Counted from the first letter of the stretch, positions 46,876-59,914 are shown. The stretch: DNA of 64,000 bases from Chamaecyparis obtusa (GCA_027943335.1 BSBK01007741.1:1579969-1643968), one strand, 5' to 3'. Numbers and translations are program-made. Notes: generated by a model from the letters alone, not told the origin.

Positions 46876-48689
46876 CTTTATCCCACTCTCAACATTGCAA
46901 GGCTTCAAGTGGTGTTCTGAGATTGGTTTCTCCATCTCCCACTAACATTTTGTCTTTCTCCTAAGAACTCTCACCGAGCTTTGATACATGGATGAGAAGA
47001 AGATGTCCCTTATAGGCTACACATATATAATGTGGTAGATCTAGGGAGAAAATATACTACAACATAGAATGAGTCAACTTGAATCTATAGTTTCTTCATT
47101 CACAACAAAAATTCAAATTACAAGCCATATTTTAGATTTAATATTCATATTCATCTTCATCATGATCATAGCCATCATGGTCAACATTTGGTTCAACTTC
47201 ATTTGAACCACACTCCATGTCGGGTACCATTATAAGGCATGGAGTGTGGTCATACCCATATTACCATAATAATGAGTTAGCCTATAAAATTATGAATAAA
47301 ATATTGCAGGTGCACCTGGGATTGGCCTAGGCACCCAAGTTCCTACCAAAGGAACCCAAGTCGAACCTAGAGGAGAAAAAAAGTAGAACTGGAACCCAGT
47401 CTCAAACAAAGAACCAAATAACTTGGCTTTTTTCTAATTCAAGTTTATTTCTGAATTCTTCTCTAATTCCATCCTGATTATTCCATATTTTGTTTTCCAA
47501 TTTTCCTTTTTCCTCACTCCAAATTATGTTATGTTGTTATTTCCTTTTACTAATTGTGCTATTTCAAGGATCACCACCCATGACTTGGTTAAGATGATGA
47601 ATGCTGTTAATGCCTTTATTACCAAGGAATCACCGCCCGCCATTAATGAATATTAATGATCATTGTTTGTGTATGCTGATCACCCAAGTCTTTGGCTGTG
47701 ATTTGCATGTTGTGAGGTTTGTCAGAAGTGGAGGTATGACATGCTGGTTGGATTATAACATATTGACACTTACACCATGAAGAAGACAAATGATTAAATA
47801 GAAAGAGAGGACCGACTAAACCATCTTGTGGTCAGTCTATATCACATTGAGAAAAAACCTAGAGACTTGAGAATCAAAAAAATCAAAAGTTTCTTCAAGA
47901 CCATGAATGATCAACAACATTCCATCAGAAAACAAAACACTAATCTATGTTATCATTAAGCCATTAAATATGTCTTGAAAGTTTAGAAGCATCACAAAAA
48001 CTTTCAAGAAACATAGTACAATCCAAAATATGTCTTTAAATTTTATTTCTAATGATTATGATGATGTTGATGTTGATGTCTATAATTTATTTCACTTACT
48101 AATGCTTGCCTAGATTGAATTTTGAATTGCTAGGCTGGAGAACGCTTTCAAAGTTCAGGGTTTGTTCTACATGATACTCTTAGTTACAGCTCAAATGCAC
48201 TCAACATATTTTTGATGCTGGGAAACCCACTGTAGAAACTCATCCGCAGGTGAAATTTAATGTTGTGAATCTTGGCATTGTTAATGTTATTACTTTTCCT
48301 CACGTTTCATAGTTGTGAAAATGTTTCTTGGCACTATCTTCTTTTTCAATTCCTATATTTGCAGCTTTTTAGATCATTAACTTAAGCATTACATGTCTTT
48401 GTTCAAAGTTTATGCTAACACTACATTATATCTTATTCTTATTACAATGTTCTTTGTTGTGGGAAAGGAGGTCAATCTTCATTGTCTTCATTGTAGGGGA
48501 CAGTGAAGATTTCTTTGAAAAATAGTAGGTCTTCTTTAGTATCTTATAATAACATGCTAAACTGATAAAGGTGTTATGGGCATTTAATCTACAATTACTA
48601 ATAGATTAAGCATATTATATGCTTAATGTTCCATTTAAATGCATTTAACACAAAAAAAAAATTTAAAAAACTGAACCAATGGCATGTTT
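46876..48689. other. Unassigned DNA
   Basis: No gene supported. A small hairpin (ACCACACTCCATG near 47210, CATGGAGTGTGGT near 47240) is present. A minus-strand acidic frame (VDHDGYDHDEDEYEY, about 47140-47200) is short and unsupported. Confidence 0.4.
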
Positions 48690-51015
48690 ACAACAAAGAT
48701 GTGTTGAGGAGCTTGCTCCTTGTTTAATGTTAACTGTTCATGCACAATCCACTCATACAACAGTGAAATACTATGTGGAAGGGATGGTTGATAGTGTTCC
48801 TTGAGGGAAGGGGGATTGTGAAAGACTTGTTATCATTGTATTGTGTATTTCCAATATGTTTGGATGCAGGGCAGATGAGGAGAATGAAGGATCACTCACT
48901 GATTGCACGATAACCCAGTTTTGAAGGGTCACTGGTTGAGGGGATAGTCAAGGTCCAGATGATTAGGCCATTGGAGGACCCTATTTCTTTGTATTAATTT
49001 CTATTCAAATTGGATGCATGGATTTCTTGTGAATTATCAATTGCTATGTATCTTGCAACTGCATCTGTAAATCTGCATATACTTCTCTAGGGTTGTAAGC
49101 CACTTAGATATCAAAATTGTTCTTTGTCCTATTTCCTTTTAACAAAGTCTCAACTATCAATGATAAAATACATTTGATGCCCTAAGCTATCAATACAAAT
49201 GATGCCTAGCTAGAAGCTCATGGGCTGTCCATTTGATAACCATCAACATTTCAAAACAATGGATATCCTTGAGCACAAGCACCAATAACATCAAATAATG
49301 GAGTTAAAGCATGGGCTAGGGCATGAAACCAGTAGAATATGGTTATTTCAGTGATAGAAATATACAATGGCATCATTAAACATGCCAGTAATATCAACAA
49401 ACATGAATCCAAACATTTGAAAACCAATGACATGTTTACAACAAAGGTCTAATAGAACTCCCAACAATTCTTAAACATACTTTATTTGATATGATGAATT
49501 CTTAAACAATTAAGGTTGGAGTAGACATAGTTATCACACAATTTTTTGTGTGGTACAAGGAAGATTTGGCTAGGTCAAATCTTCCTTTGTGCTAGTAGTC
49601 TATAGAATTATACCTTTATTAACAATTGATCATATTAGATAACTAGTATGTTTAAGAATTGTTGGGACTGGTCCTTTGGTGTGTATTAAACAAAATAGAA
49701 TTTTCAGCATATTATTATCATTCTATTTCTTTTTTGTAAATATGCCATTGGTTCAGTTTTGTAACTTCATTATTGTATGAATGGATTGTGCAGGAACAGT
49801 TAACATTAAACAAGGAGCAAACTCCTCAACACATCTTGGAAACCATTGAATTCAATAATAAATGAAACCTAACACCAACACTATTCCTTCCATTCACTTC
49901 TACCAAGAGTACAAAATTTAATCCATTCAACATTACATATAATTATTAGATAGTTACATTTTCTAACTATGTAGAGGAATAGTCATAACCAAAATGATCA
50001 AAACTACTTTCACCCTTGCACAAGTTATTCCAAACTTCAAGTAAAATGAGCAATATGCTATATCAAATCATTCACAATCATAGTAACCATTCAAAGGATC
50101 ATTCTGTCAATGAACCCTCTGACTGTACCCCTACGACAGAGAAAGGAAACCTCAAAATAGAGAAAGGAAACTTAGCAAAACTAGTCTATGCCGATGTTTG
50201 TGAGGGTACAGTCATGATAAGTACCTCTCAAACCTCTCCAAAAATGTAAGATTGTCTTTAAATACTTTATTGATCTCTTTTAAACATTAACCAAATCAAA
50301 CCTACATTTGAATCCACACACAATAACCCCAAAATGAAGGGTTTTGTATCCTTTAATGAATCTCAGTCACTGGTAACGCATGGAAAGTCAAACCAGTAGT
50401 CTCCAAAGCATTCAATAAGTGACTAGATTGTATTTAATACATGCCATAGGACCAGTTGTATGAAATTGTCAATCACATAGCATTTCACTATTGTATGAGT
50501 GGATTGTGCAAGAACAATTAACATTAAACAAGGAGCAAACTCCTCAACACATCTTGGAAACCATTGAATTCAATAATAAATGAAACCTAAAACCAACACT
50601 ATTCCTTCCATTGACTTCTACCAAGAATAAAGCATTTAATCCATTCAACATTACATATAATCATTAGACAATTACATTTCCTGACTGTTTATTAGAGGAA
50701 TAGTCACGACCAAAATGATCCAAACATTTGAAAATAGTGAATCGATATCCTTGAGCACAAGCACCAATAACATCAAATAATGGAGATAAAGCATGGGCTA
50801 GGGCACAACACCAGCAGAATGCGGTCATTTCAGAGAGCATTCATGATCAAATAGAATGCAATGCATTTGAAATTTGTGGTCGAATATGATGCTAGATGCT
50901 CGAAAGATGAAGAAATCACATACTTTCTCTCACACTCAGCTTTTGCTCCTTTTCTCCCGCTCCTTCTCTATCCAATCGAAATAAAAATGATGAGGTCATT
51001 CAACTTTTTTTTTCA
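48690..51015. repeat. Right arm of the large inverted repeat, split
   Basis: Reverse complement of 38405-39450 in two blocks (48690-49440 and 50735-51015). Between them (49440-50735) lies a partly duplicated stretch with GGATTGTGCAGGAACAGTTA and its near copy at 50500, and a smaller inverted pair (CCCAACAATTCTTAAACAT near 49459, ATGTTTAAGAATTGTTGGG near 49649). Confidence 0.75.
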
Positions 51016-51769
51016 TAAGCAAATCTTCCTTGTACCACATGAAGAACATGCCATTGGTTTAGTTTTGTAAATTTGTTTTTTGTGTAATTAGTAATTGGTA
51101 GATTAAATGCAGATAACACCCTTATCAATTTAATTAGCATGTTATTATCATATCAGATAAAGTATGTTTAAGAATTGTTAGGACTGGTCCTTTTGCATGT
51201 ATTAAACATAATAGAATTTTTAACATATTATTATCATTCTATTTCTTTGTTCTAAAGATGCCATTGGTTCAGTTTTGTAGATTTGTTTTTTGTGTTAAAT
51301 GTATTTTTTGTGTGGAGGGGTCTTCTTCTGAGGAGATTGATGAAGATTGTGCACCTCAAAAACTAATTCATAAGGAACCAATCATGTTTCCTATTTGCTT
51401 ATATTTTTGGATTGGTAAATCTCCTTATAAGTTTCATGTCCTTTCTTTTGATTACTATGGATGAGATATATATCTTACATTTAACATTCAACTTCTTTAC
51501 ATTTTAGAACATGTAGTGTATTTTTTGAGGATTTTACCAAATTAACTTTTAACATAAACTGAAAACACCAAACTGATATCTTTCCCTTTCAACTTGACAA
51601 AATATTTGCATTTGACCAATAACTGCAAGCAACTGAATGATAAATCCACATACCCATATCTTTGTAAAATACCTAGAACATCAAAAACATGGCTAAGTGG
51701 CTTCTGCCATGATTTTTATCTACTGAATATGGGGAAAAAAGCACCAAAAATAATTGAATAGAAAACATG
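51016..51769. other. Unassigned repeat-derived DNA
   Basis: Shares GTATGTTTAAGAATTGTT with 49649 and ATTATCATTCTATTTCTTTG with the reverse of 41290. No gene is supported. Confidence 0.4.
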
Positions 51770-51960
51770 ATTGGTCATTTTAGAGATCATTCATGATCAA
51801 ATAAAATGCAATGCCTTCTCTCGCGCTCGATCAACTTTCACCCCCTTGTTTTCTCCCACTCCTTTTCTCTACAATCAAAATAAAAATGATTTGGCCATTT
51901 CAAAATAGTGAATCGATATCCTTGAGCACAAGCACCAATAACATCAACTATTTTGATTTG
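51770..51960. repeat. Second partial copy of the inverted-repeat arm end
   Basis: Repeats the outer part of the arm (GATCATTCATGATCAAAT, GAGCACAAGCACCAATAAC) in the same orientation as 50735-51015, with an internal deletion. Confidence 0.7.
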
Positions 51961-52104
51961 TGGGTACTCTAATGTTGGCAAGAGTTTTTTTATTAATAAG
52001 ATTACTCTACAAGCTTGAAGAAGCGATATATTTTGGTAAATGAAGAGTGGAAAGATGATGATATTCTTGAGATCATGGATGGACACAATGTTGCAGATAG
52101 AATG

Positions 52105-52190
52105 GGAAGACATCTTTCTAGCCTGGCCCTGGATCTTTCGACAATTGGGGTAGTATCCAGACCCATGCTAAAAAGATGTCTTCCTTTCTG
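52105..52190. repeat. Short foldback
   Basis: GGAAGACATCTTTCTAGC pairs with GCTAAAAAGATGTCTTCC about 45 bases downstream, with partial pairing of the flanking GGAT. Confidence 0.7.
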
Positions 52191-52219
52191 TTGTGGAATA
52201 TAGGCTTTGCTACTGCAAC

Positions 52220-52710
52220 AACGACAAACTGTGATGTAGATATCACAACAGTTGAGAAACATAAATGTAGGCATCATGGTCATAATTTTTTGGAGACACA
52301 ACATAATTGAGTGTTATTCCCAGATGATGCAAAGAAACCACTACTTTGCATCATCTGGGAAAACCACTCAATTATATTGTATCTCCAAAAAATTGTGACC
52401 ATGATGCCTACATTTATGTTTCTCAGCTGTTGTGTCCCAATACCCCTTATGACCCTTTATGACCCTTTACAATCCCTAAGAATACATCTTAGAGGTCTTA
52501 AAATGTCGTGAAGGGTCATAAGAGGCTCCTAGGAGGGGCTAGGTGAGCTTCCACCTTCACGTGGTTGGCCCTGTTAAGTAGAGAATGTTAAACTATTCTC
52601 AAAACAAAGAGAAGCTCAATAATTTAAGGTCTCAATCCACGAAGATGCTGAAAAAATGATGAGAATCAATGATGGAGAGTTTTTAGATTTTGAGAAGACA
52701 TATATGGAGT
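52220..52710. repeat. Repeat unit with foldback, copy 2
   Basis: Direct repeat of 45020-45640. The inverted arms here (52225-52340 and 52347-52437) run from CACAACAGTTGAGAAACATAA to its complement, with a centre of CCAGATGATGCAAAG / CTTTGCATCATCTGG. Confidence 0.78.
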
Positions 52711-53036
52711 GGAGGCCAGATTGAGTACTAGTGCAGAGATGATGATTTAGTAACCTACATCTATAAAACCTTCACAATTATCCCTTTGGCCTCCACTCAT
52801 TCCTCTTCTAAAAAAAGGTTATCTTGAAACTTTGGATACTATTTCTCATCCATGCATGAAATGTGCTAGTGATCATATAAAATTACTTTAGGTCTCCAGT
52901 ATTGCTGAGATGTACAAGTGTAAAATGTTTTTGTGAGACTGAGATCAATTTGTGTAGTGTACATAAATGCAAGGCAATGATTATCCTTGATGATCGACAA
53001 CTATAAGTCTTCCAGGCCTTACCTAGTAGCTAGGAA

Positions 53037-53488
53037 TAAAGATAACACAGCTCAAGAGACCATCATAGGTTGTCTCTTTCTTCGGTCTATATTGTTGATA
53101 GAATCTTTTACCTTTCATTAGCTCATCAAATCAGGGGATTTGAAATAATTTAATAGAATATTTTCATGACAACGTATATTATTTAAGTTGACGTTGCACA
53201 AATTTATCTACTTCGCGCACTTGTAGACTATGAGGATGGTGATAAAGAAGCATCTCCTCCCATGGCCATGATTCTTTATCGCCATCCTCATAGTCTACAA
53301 GTGCGCAAAGTAGATAAATTCATGCAATGTCAACTTAAATAATATATGTTGTCATGAAAATATTCTATTAAATTCTTTCAAATCCCCGAATTTGATGAGC
53401 TAATGAAAGGTAAAACATTTTGTCAATAATATAGACCGAAGAAAGAGACAACCTATGATGGTCTCTTGAGTTGTTTTATCTTTAATGT
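53037..53488. repeat. Long hairpin with arms of about 215 bp
   Basis: Left arm 53037-53253, right arm 53271-53488, loop of under 20 bases. The arms match nearly base for base (for example GACTATGAGGATGG / CCATCCTCATAGTC and CATCATAGGTTGTCTC / GAGACAACCTATGATG). The transcript of either strand would fold into one long stem. Confidence 0.88.
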
Positions 53489-53990
53489 GCATATCTGTCA
53501 ATTTTTTGACACTTTATAATTCATTCTGATGGAAGTGCTATACATCTGACATCACTTCCCATCGGAATATAGGCCAACACGTCACCTATCTGATAGATAA
53601 AATGTCAGAGAAAAATACTTTATGACAATTATTGTGACAGTAATGCTATACATCCGACAGGGAAACCTATCAGAGATATACTACCCTACCATCGCTCTTC
53701 TGACATTTAATAATATAGACCAAAGAAAGAGACAACCTATGATGGTCTCTTGAGTTGTGTTATCTTTAATGTGCATATCCATCAATTTTTTGACACTTTA
53801 TAATTCATTCCGACGGAAGTGCTATACATCCGACATCACTTACCCTTGGAATATAGGCCAACACGTCGCCTATCCGACAGATAAAATGTCAGAGAAAAAT
53901 ACTTTACTACAATTATTGTGATAGTAATGCTATACGTGTGACATGGCAACCTATCGGAGATATACTGCCCTACTGTCACTCTTCTGACAT
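53425..53990. repeat. Two tandem units of about 284 bp
   Basis: AATAATATAGACC starts at 53425 and 53709, with the sequence between repeated through CCGACGGAAGTGCTATACAT. The left part of each unit overlaps the right arm of the hairpin. Confidence 0.82.
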
Positions 53991-54396
53991 TTAAAATGTC
54001 ACAGATATGCAATTTTTGACAGACTGTTCCAACAGTAATGCTATGTCACTGATGGGTTTATCTGTTGTAAGTTGGTTGCAGATCTATCACTATTCCAACA
54101 GTTCTAATGTCAGAAATGATATCTTTTTGACAGTTAATTATGACAGCGATTGTATATTTCTGATAGGTCTTTGTGTCAGAATTCTGATAGATGGACCATA
54201 GGAAATGCCATAACAAAGCTATTATCATGTGCAAGTTTCTGACGTAATGGGGTGTCGGTAAATTGATGGATGTCTCTTCCGTCACAATTTCCAATGTAAA
54301 AATGATGACAGACACATGTGTCAAAATGCTGATAAATGAGCATTGCAAATATGATAAATAGCAGTCAAAATTTGATCTCAAATGTACTAGTGTGGC
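53490..54396. mobile_element. Right end of a CACTA-type transposon (subterminal repeats)
   Basis: Dense short repeats such as GACAGTAATGCTATACATCC, CCGACGGAAG, TGTCGGTAAA and their complements, the pattern found near CACTA element ends. It finishes with TGTACTAGTG at 54396, whose complement CACTAGTACA has the form of a CACTA terminus. LINE-derived sequence begins at once. The left end was not found. Confidence 0.55.
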
Positions 54397-55199
54397 ACTT
54401 TTCTTGCTGGATAGAATGGTTATCTTCCTAGTAATTCTTTTGCTGTTGGTGTTCCTCCTGTTGGTTCTGGTCTTGCTGGGTCTACTGACATTTCTATTTG
54501 TAGTTCTGGTGCTGGACAGTTTATGGTGTCTTTAGTGCTAGTTTTGTTCATGTTGGGTCTATTGGTTTTCTTCCTGGTAGTTCATTTGTTACTTCAGGAT
54601 TTAATTCTAGATCTGTTTTGGTCAATGTATCTTGTAACTATGTTGTGCAGGCAACTAGTTCTGATTCGGCTGGACTTTCTATTACTACTGAGAAATCTAG
54701 ACATGGTGTTTCTCCTTTGCATAAGGAGGCAAGTCCCTTTGTTGGTTCAATCCAGAATTCTCTTGCTGGTTCTATTGTGGTTGGTTCTACTTCCGATTCT
54801 CTCTTGAGACCTATTTCTCAAGACTAGTAGGAGATGGCTTCTATGGTAGAGGAGGGGTGGACCCCAATTATTGGTAAACATCATAAAAAATCCTCTCTAC
54901 AATTTGATATGACTCTGCGCTCCCAGAATAATGGAGGTAAAGGAAAATCTTAGATTTTCCTCATTTTTTTTGGTTGTGGGATTTAGGTTTCGTTCCCTTT
55001 GAGAAGATTGGGTTTTCCCATTTCTTGCCTGTTTTGTTTAGTCTTGTTTTGTGTTATTTCTCTGGTTTGACTTGGGCTACTTACTTATGTTTGTTGGCAG
55101 CATTCTATCTTGGGTATGACATTGAACATCTTTATGATCTCTAATTTGTTAAGGGTTTCAGGTTCCCCTCAAAACCTATCTTTACATTAATAAAAAAAC
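54397..55199 (+). mobile_element. LINE ORF1 retrocopy, copy 2 (left part lost)
   Basis: Aligns with 35110-35920, including EEGWTPIIGKHHKKSS and the terminal A run, and is followed by the same ATAAGATTTAAAAG host site. The left part is missing at the junction with the CACTA-like end, so it was broken by that insertion or by a deletion. Confidence 0.82.
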
Positions 55200-55969
55200 A
55201 TAAGATTTAAAAGAAGACAATAATATCTTTTCTTAGAACACAATCACTTTTAGATGTTCTCTTTAGTCCCCTTCCACTGACATATATCGATGAATCTAAT
55301 TTATTTACAAGATGTTGCATGATGTTGAAAGCTGTTGCCATGCTTCTCAATTGAAGCTTCAATGTTGACATGCTTCTTGTCTACAATTATCAACAGTAAA
55401 GAACTATGATAAATATGGAGATGTTAAATATTAATAGATGGATATAAATATATATGTATTGATCTTACAACAACACCATGATTTTGACTGTTGAGGGTAG
55501 AGATATAGTCAGCTTCATCAGTTCCAACATTAAGCTCAAAATTCATTGTTCCCCTCAGAAATATGGTGACATCCCCAGGGTACAAAATATCAATGAAATA
55601 TTGACCTAATTTATGCAGCAGGTGTTAATGATGTAGGGGAAAATAAAATTAGATTATGAATTAAGCAATTGAGAAGTATGTTTTACATTGAGTGTCAACA
55701 AAACCAACTTGAAGTGACCCTCGAGAGATAAGAGTGAGCATTTTTGTGGCTCGTGGATGAGTATGCGGTAAATTTACACCAAATGGAACTATATTGAACC
55801 TCACATATTGTAGGCCTTGTAATTTGGAATGCCACATTCTGTCAATGAATGCACAAAACAAATAAAAATAGTTATAATAATAATATTTTAATCTTACCTT
55901 GCTGCAGGAAACTTGTCTACTAAAGTGGAATTGTGTATTCCTCTGAAGTCAACAGTAACATCTCCCTTA
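55200..55969 (-). pseudogene. Germin-like protein pseudogene, copy 2
   Basis: Exon 4 (about 55200-55380), exon 3 (55469-55605), exon 2 (55687-55850) and the end of exon 1 (about 55899-55969), matching the intact gene. The cupin motif of exon 2 reads PHTHPRATKM: Lys replaces the metal-binding Glu. The exon 2 acceptor AG is GC, the same lesion as in copy 1. The Harbinger insertion cuts exon 1 and the LINE copy lies at the stop. It is non-functional and derived from the same ancestor as copy 1. Confidence 0.88.
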
Positions 55970-57102
55970 GGGCCCGTTTGGTTGCTGGAATATGCCTAGA
56001 ATTGGCATTATCTAATTCCCAATTTTATTTCTTCCATGTTTGTGTCCATCTAGAAAAATTGGAATTGGAATTTTAAAATTCCAATTTTGCCCCAAAATAG
56101 GCATATGCATCTTCCATCCAAATAAGTGGAATTGGAATTTTGAATTCCAATTCCAATTTTTATAAAACCAAATTGGATTGGTGGTCGGGTTCGTGAGGAA
56201 GAGGAAAATCACATGTTATTGCAGAGACCATCGAGAAAAATTGTGAGTTGCATTTGTTGGAGCCAAAGAGGAAGAAGGGAACTAGTGGGAGCTGTGTTTG
56301 GAGCTGACACAAAAAAAGGTATCAGTCTTATTTTTTCTAGGTAAAAATTTGTGTACATTAGGAGCGTTATGGTAGTGATTCATTTTTTTTCTAGAAAAAA
56401 AGAGTAGATGTACAAAAATTGATCAGCAAGCCTAAAACTGTAAAAGAATAGGCCTAGATCTGAGCAGATATCACAAAATATGATTGTAAAGATCATATTA
56501 AAAATATTTGCATTGTTTTTTTGAAACAATCTTAGCTTTGTTTGCGTATTTTATATTTGTGATCTATTTCGTAGGGTTTATTGCCTCATACGCTTTCTGA
56601 AATGCCTTTAAGAATTGTATTTGTAGGCTTGTGTGTTTGTCTTGCAAAGGATATGTTGCTCCAGTAGAAAAGTGGATATTTTCAATAGAGGATGATCAAT
56701 TTGACAAATCTGGTTCAAGGAGAAGTGTCTTAAATATATAAATCTACATTGGTAAAAAGAATACGTGATCTTGGAAGAAAATCAATTAAAGCTTGATCTC
56801 GATTGTTGTAGATTGGCACTTAAAGTTTTTGCCAATCAAATTCTATATATTCTCAAAGATTGTTCTTGTTTGTTTCCTAAATTTGGAATAAAATCAGGTA
56901 ATCTTTGCTAGGAAATTACTGACAATTGATATTGTGGCATTGAAATGCATAAAATGCATGTTCTTAGTCATCTTTTGGGTGAACCAAAAAGGTCTACCTC
57001 ATATTCTGGAAATCATTTTCAAGATAAGTATCTTCTAGAATTTCAACATCTTCCAGAATTGACATTATCTAGCATTTGGTATTCCAACACCTAAACAGGC
57101 CC
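55970..57102. mobile_element. Harbinger-type (TTA-flanked) element in GLP exon 1, complete
   Basis: GGGCCCGTTTGGTTGCTGGA at the left and, read inward from the right, GGGCCTGTTTAGGTGTTGGA. TTA is duplicated at 55967-55969 and 57103-57105. The empty site CTTAGTGAAGATA is seen at 61702-61714. TTA duplication and GGGCC ends are typical of PIF/Harbinger. 1133 bases, no transposase frame, so non-autonomous. Confidence 0.85.
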
Positions 57103-57105
57103 TTA

Positions 57106-59914
57106 GTGAAGATAAATGAACCTAGATCTAATCTATATATAACTTACAATAGTAATTACATTCATATGTTGGTTTGAAACATAGCTACAATTTCCTCAAG
57201 TTGGTCGTTGACAAATTCCTTAACAAAATGTGTAAGGAGTGAGGTCCAGTATCCCATACATTACTTCGGAAGAAGGGACACACTATGCATTAGCCAAAGT
57301 AGACTTATATAGTCCCAAACAACTTCCACGTGCTGTCTCTTATGAGCACACATTAACATTGATTGGTGCATCAATATGAAACATCAGCCAAGTCAGTGAG
57401 TGACCAATCTATCACTTCTAACTTTCTATCTAGTGAAGCCCAACAACTAAAAATATGCAATTTAATGAATCACACATAGATTTACTTTACTTCCAAACTA
57501 TGAGTCACAACTCTTTAAGGTGGTAGAATGTGGAGCTAAACATCATGACATTGCAACTAGACAATCATATTGGTTTCAAGCAACAGACTTCAAAAACATC
57601 CTACATGGCTTTCTGAATCACCTTAAATAAATGATTGCAGCAGATCTCATGAACATTAATTATCACTGTTTTTCTAGAGCTCAAATGCTCATGTCTAATC
57701 AACACTTTTTAGATGAATGATAACATTTTTCTGACACCATTTAAGATGAAGGTTTCAAAATAAGCAACAAAATTTACTATTCATAAGATCACATGTTCTG
57801 CAGATTACTGATACAAAATTGAATAATGACTATTATATAAAATAAGCAAATCAGCAAGATAGGACTGACTATAATTTAATTAGTTTCACTTTAATAATTC
57901 CTAAATAGATTATCTCCAAAATTTATGGCGACTTCTTTATTTTAGCTGCGGCTATGAAGCCACCAAAATTGTTAACCATACGAAGGGGAAACACTTTAGT
58001 TATTTTTCCAAAAAGTTGCAAAAAGTTACATAAAGAAAAAGATTTTCGTGACTGGATAGCCACTACCCTTTATTTTAATATTGGTACAACCATAAGGAAA
58101 AGGTGACCTGTCCTTTTATTCATGAATTAAAAATATAACTTTTCTATTCTTTTTCTTCATTTCTCCGAAACTGTTTTTTCTACTCGTGATAATGCTCAAT
58201 AGTTTGGTTGAAATTGAAATTGTATATTTTCATTCTCTATTAAATCCCAAACATTTGTTGAATAAGCTGATATTTTCATTTTGATCACCCAATCTTCGAA
58301 GTCTTACCCGTAGGTACAGGAATTGAAGACAGACTGAGCTTGTTTCTCATTGCAATGCCCGAGCATTGATCTTCCATAGCGATCTGATTACTTCGTCCTC
58401 CATTCTTTCTCCTTTGGCTAAGTTCTTTTCAAAACGTTGTGGACACCTTAAAAAAATAAATTATGACCACTTCTATTGTACGGTTGGCTGCGATTCATAA
58501 CTGCCGTTGATCTTTCTTTTCTCTGGCTGGTTAAAAAAACAATAGCGACTTCTCCGTTTTTGACACACGAATTCTTCTGTTTCTCTTTACTTTTGCGTAG
58601 TGGTTTGAGGATGCTGCAATGTACTTGTCTCTGGGAGAGGCTTCAGCAAAGAATAATACTAAAGTTTCCTTGAACAAACCATGGCTTCAAACAAATTCGA
58701 CATCTTTTCTTCAAAGCAAAAGTGTGAATCATGTTAATTTGGTCTAGCTTTCAGTTTTCTTTGCCTGAAAGTACCAATAGATTCAAGCGGCCGTATTTTC
58801 TTTCCTTCCTTCAAGCGACGGCTTTTTAAAGAACTGGGGTACTTGTTTAGAAATAGGGACGACTTTATCTTTTAGGATGCGATTTCCCTTTTTACAAATG
58901 GCGGCTGACTTCTATTTTCATCGACCGCCTTCGACTATTCTTGACCTTTGATACTTCCCGCGATTCACTCTTTTCTAATGGAGAGGACCATAATTAAATT
59001 TTCGATATTTTCAGATATTTTTATTGTAGTTAGATTTACCATAAGTACTTTCTCACCTAAGACAATGCATGATGCATTCTTGTCTGGGGTCATTTGCATG
59101 GTCAATCAATTTATTTATTTATTGATTTCTCCAATTTTCAACTCATTATTATAAGTGTTTTATTTTATAAGTGTTTGTATTTGAGTTCAATTTTTCTCAC
59201 ATATAAGAATATTTATTCACATGATAAATAGATATAAATATTTAATGATATATAAATATAATAAATATTATATATAAATATAATAAATATTATATATAAA
59301 TTTTGTAGTTAAATGAGATAATCAAATAGTTGTTCAATTTAATTTTAACTTAAATAAAATATGAAATTTCATAATATTTTATAATGCGAGTCAAGAGTTT
59401 AACGTTATAGTTTGGGATTCTACATATCAATGTTGTAGTTGTATTGTCCATGTCTTGAATTTTTAATAAACTCACTAACGATTCTTAGACTAAAATATGT
59501 TCTTCAAGGTCAATATTTTCAATTGCCTTGTGCCTCACAATATGATTCGTTGTTTCTTTGGTGTGATTTGTGAAAATAAATATTTTGTTTTCCTATAGTA
59601 ATTTGAATGTGTTGCATCACGATGGTTATTGCAGTGTACTCATTTATTGGATTCTTTCTCAAATCCAAAGATTAACAATTTTTTTAAGAGATCAAATATA
59701 AAGCCTAACAATTAAAGGGAGTAAATTATAGCTTTTTTAGCTGAGTTTTGATTAGATAAGTAGGAGAAGGGCCGGAACCCATTACATGCCAACCATCAAC
59801 ACAAATGAAAGAAAACTCATAAGAGATGATATTGGGAAAAAGAAGAAGAGAGAAAAAGCTTTTGATTGGGGCTTGGAACTAACAAGAGATAAAGGATCCC
59901 AATCCTATACATTA
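57106..59914. other. Unassigned intergenic DNA
   Basis: Only about nine bases of GLP exon 1 homology continue past 57105. Beyond that I recognise nothing coding. 58270-58960 is less AT-rich than its surroundings, and 59220-59310 is an AT-only run of ATAAATATAATAAATATTAT repeats. Confidence 0.5.

Noticed and set aside
54523..54807. Leu-rich hydrophobic frame
   Set aside because: Same shadow effect in the second LINE copy.
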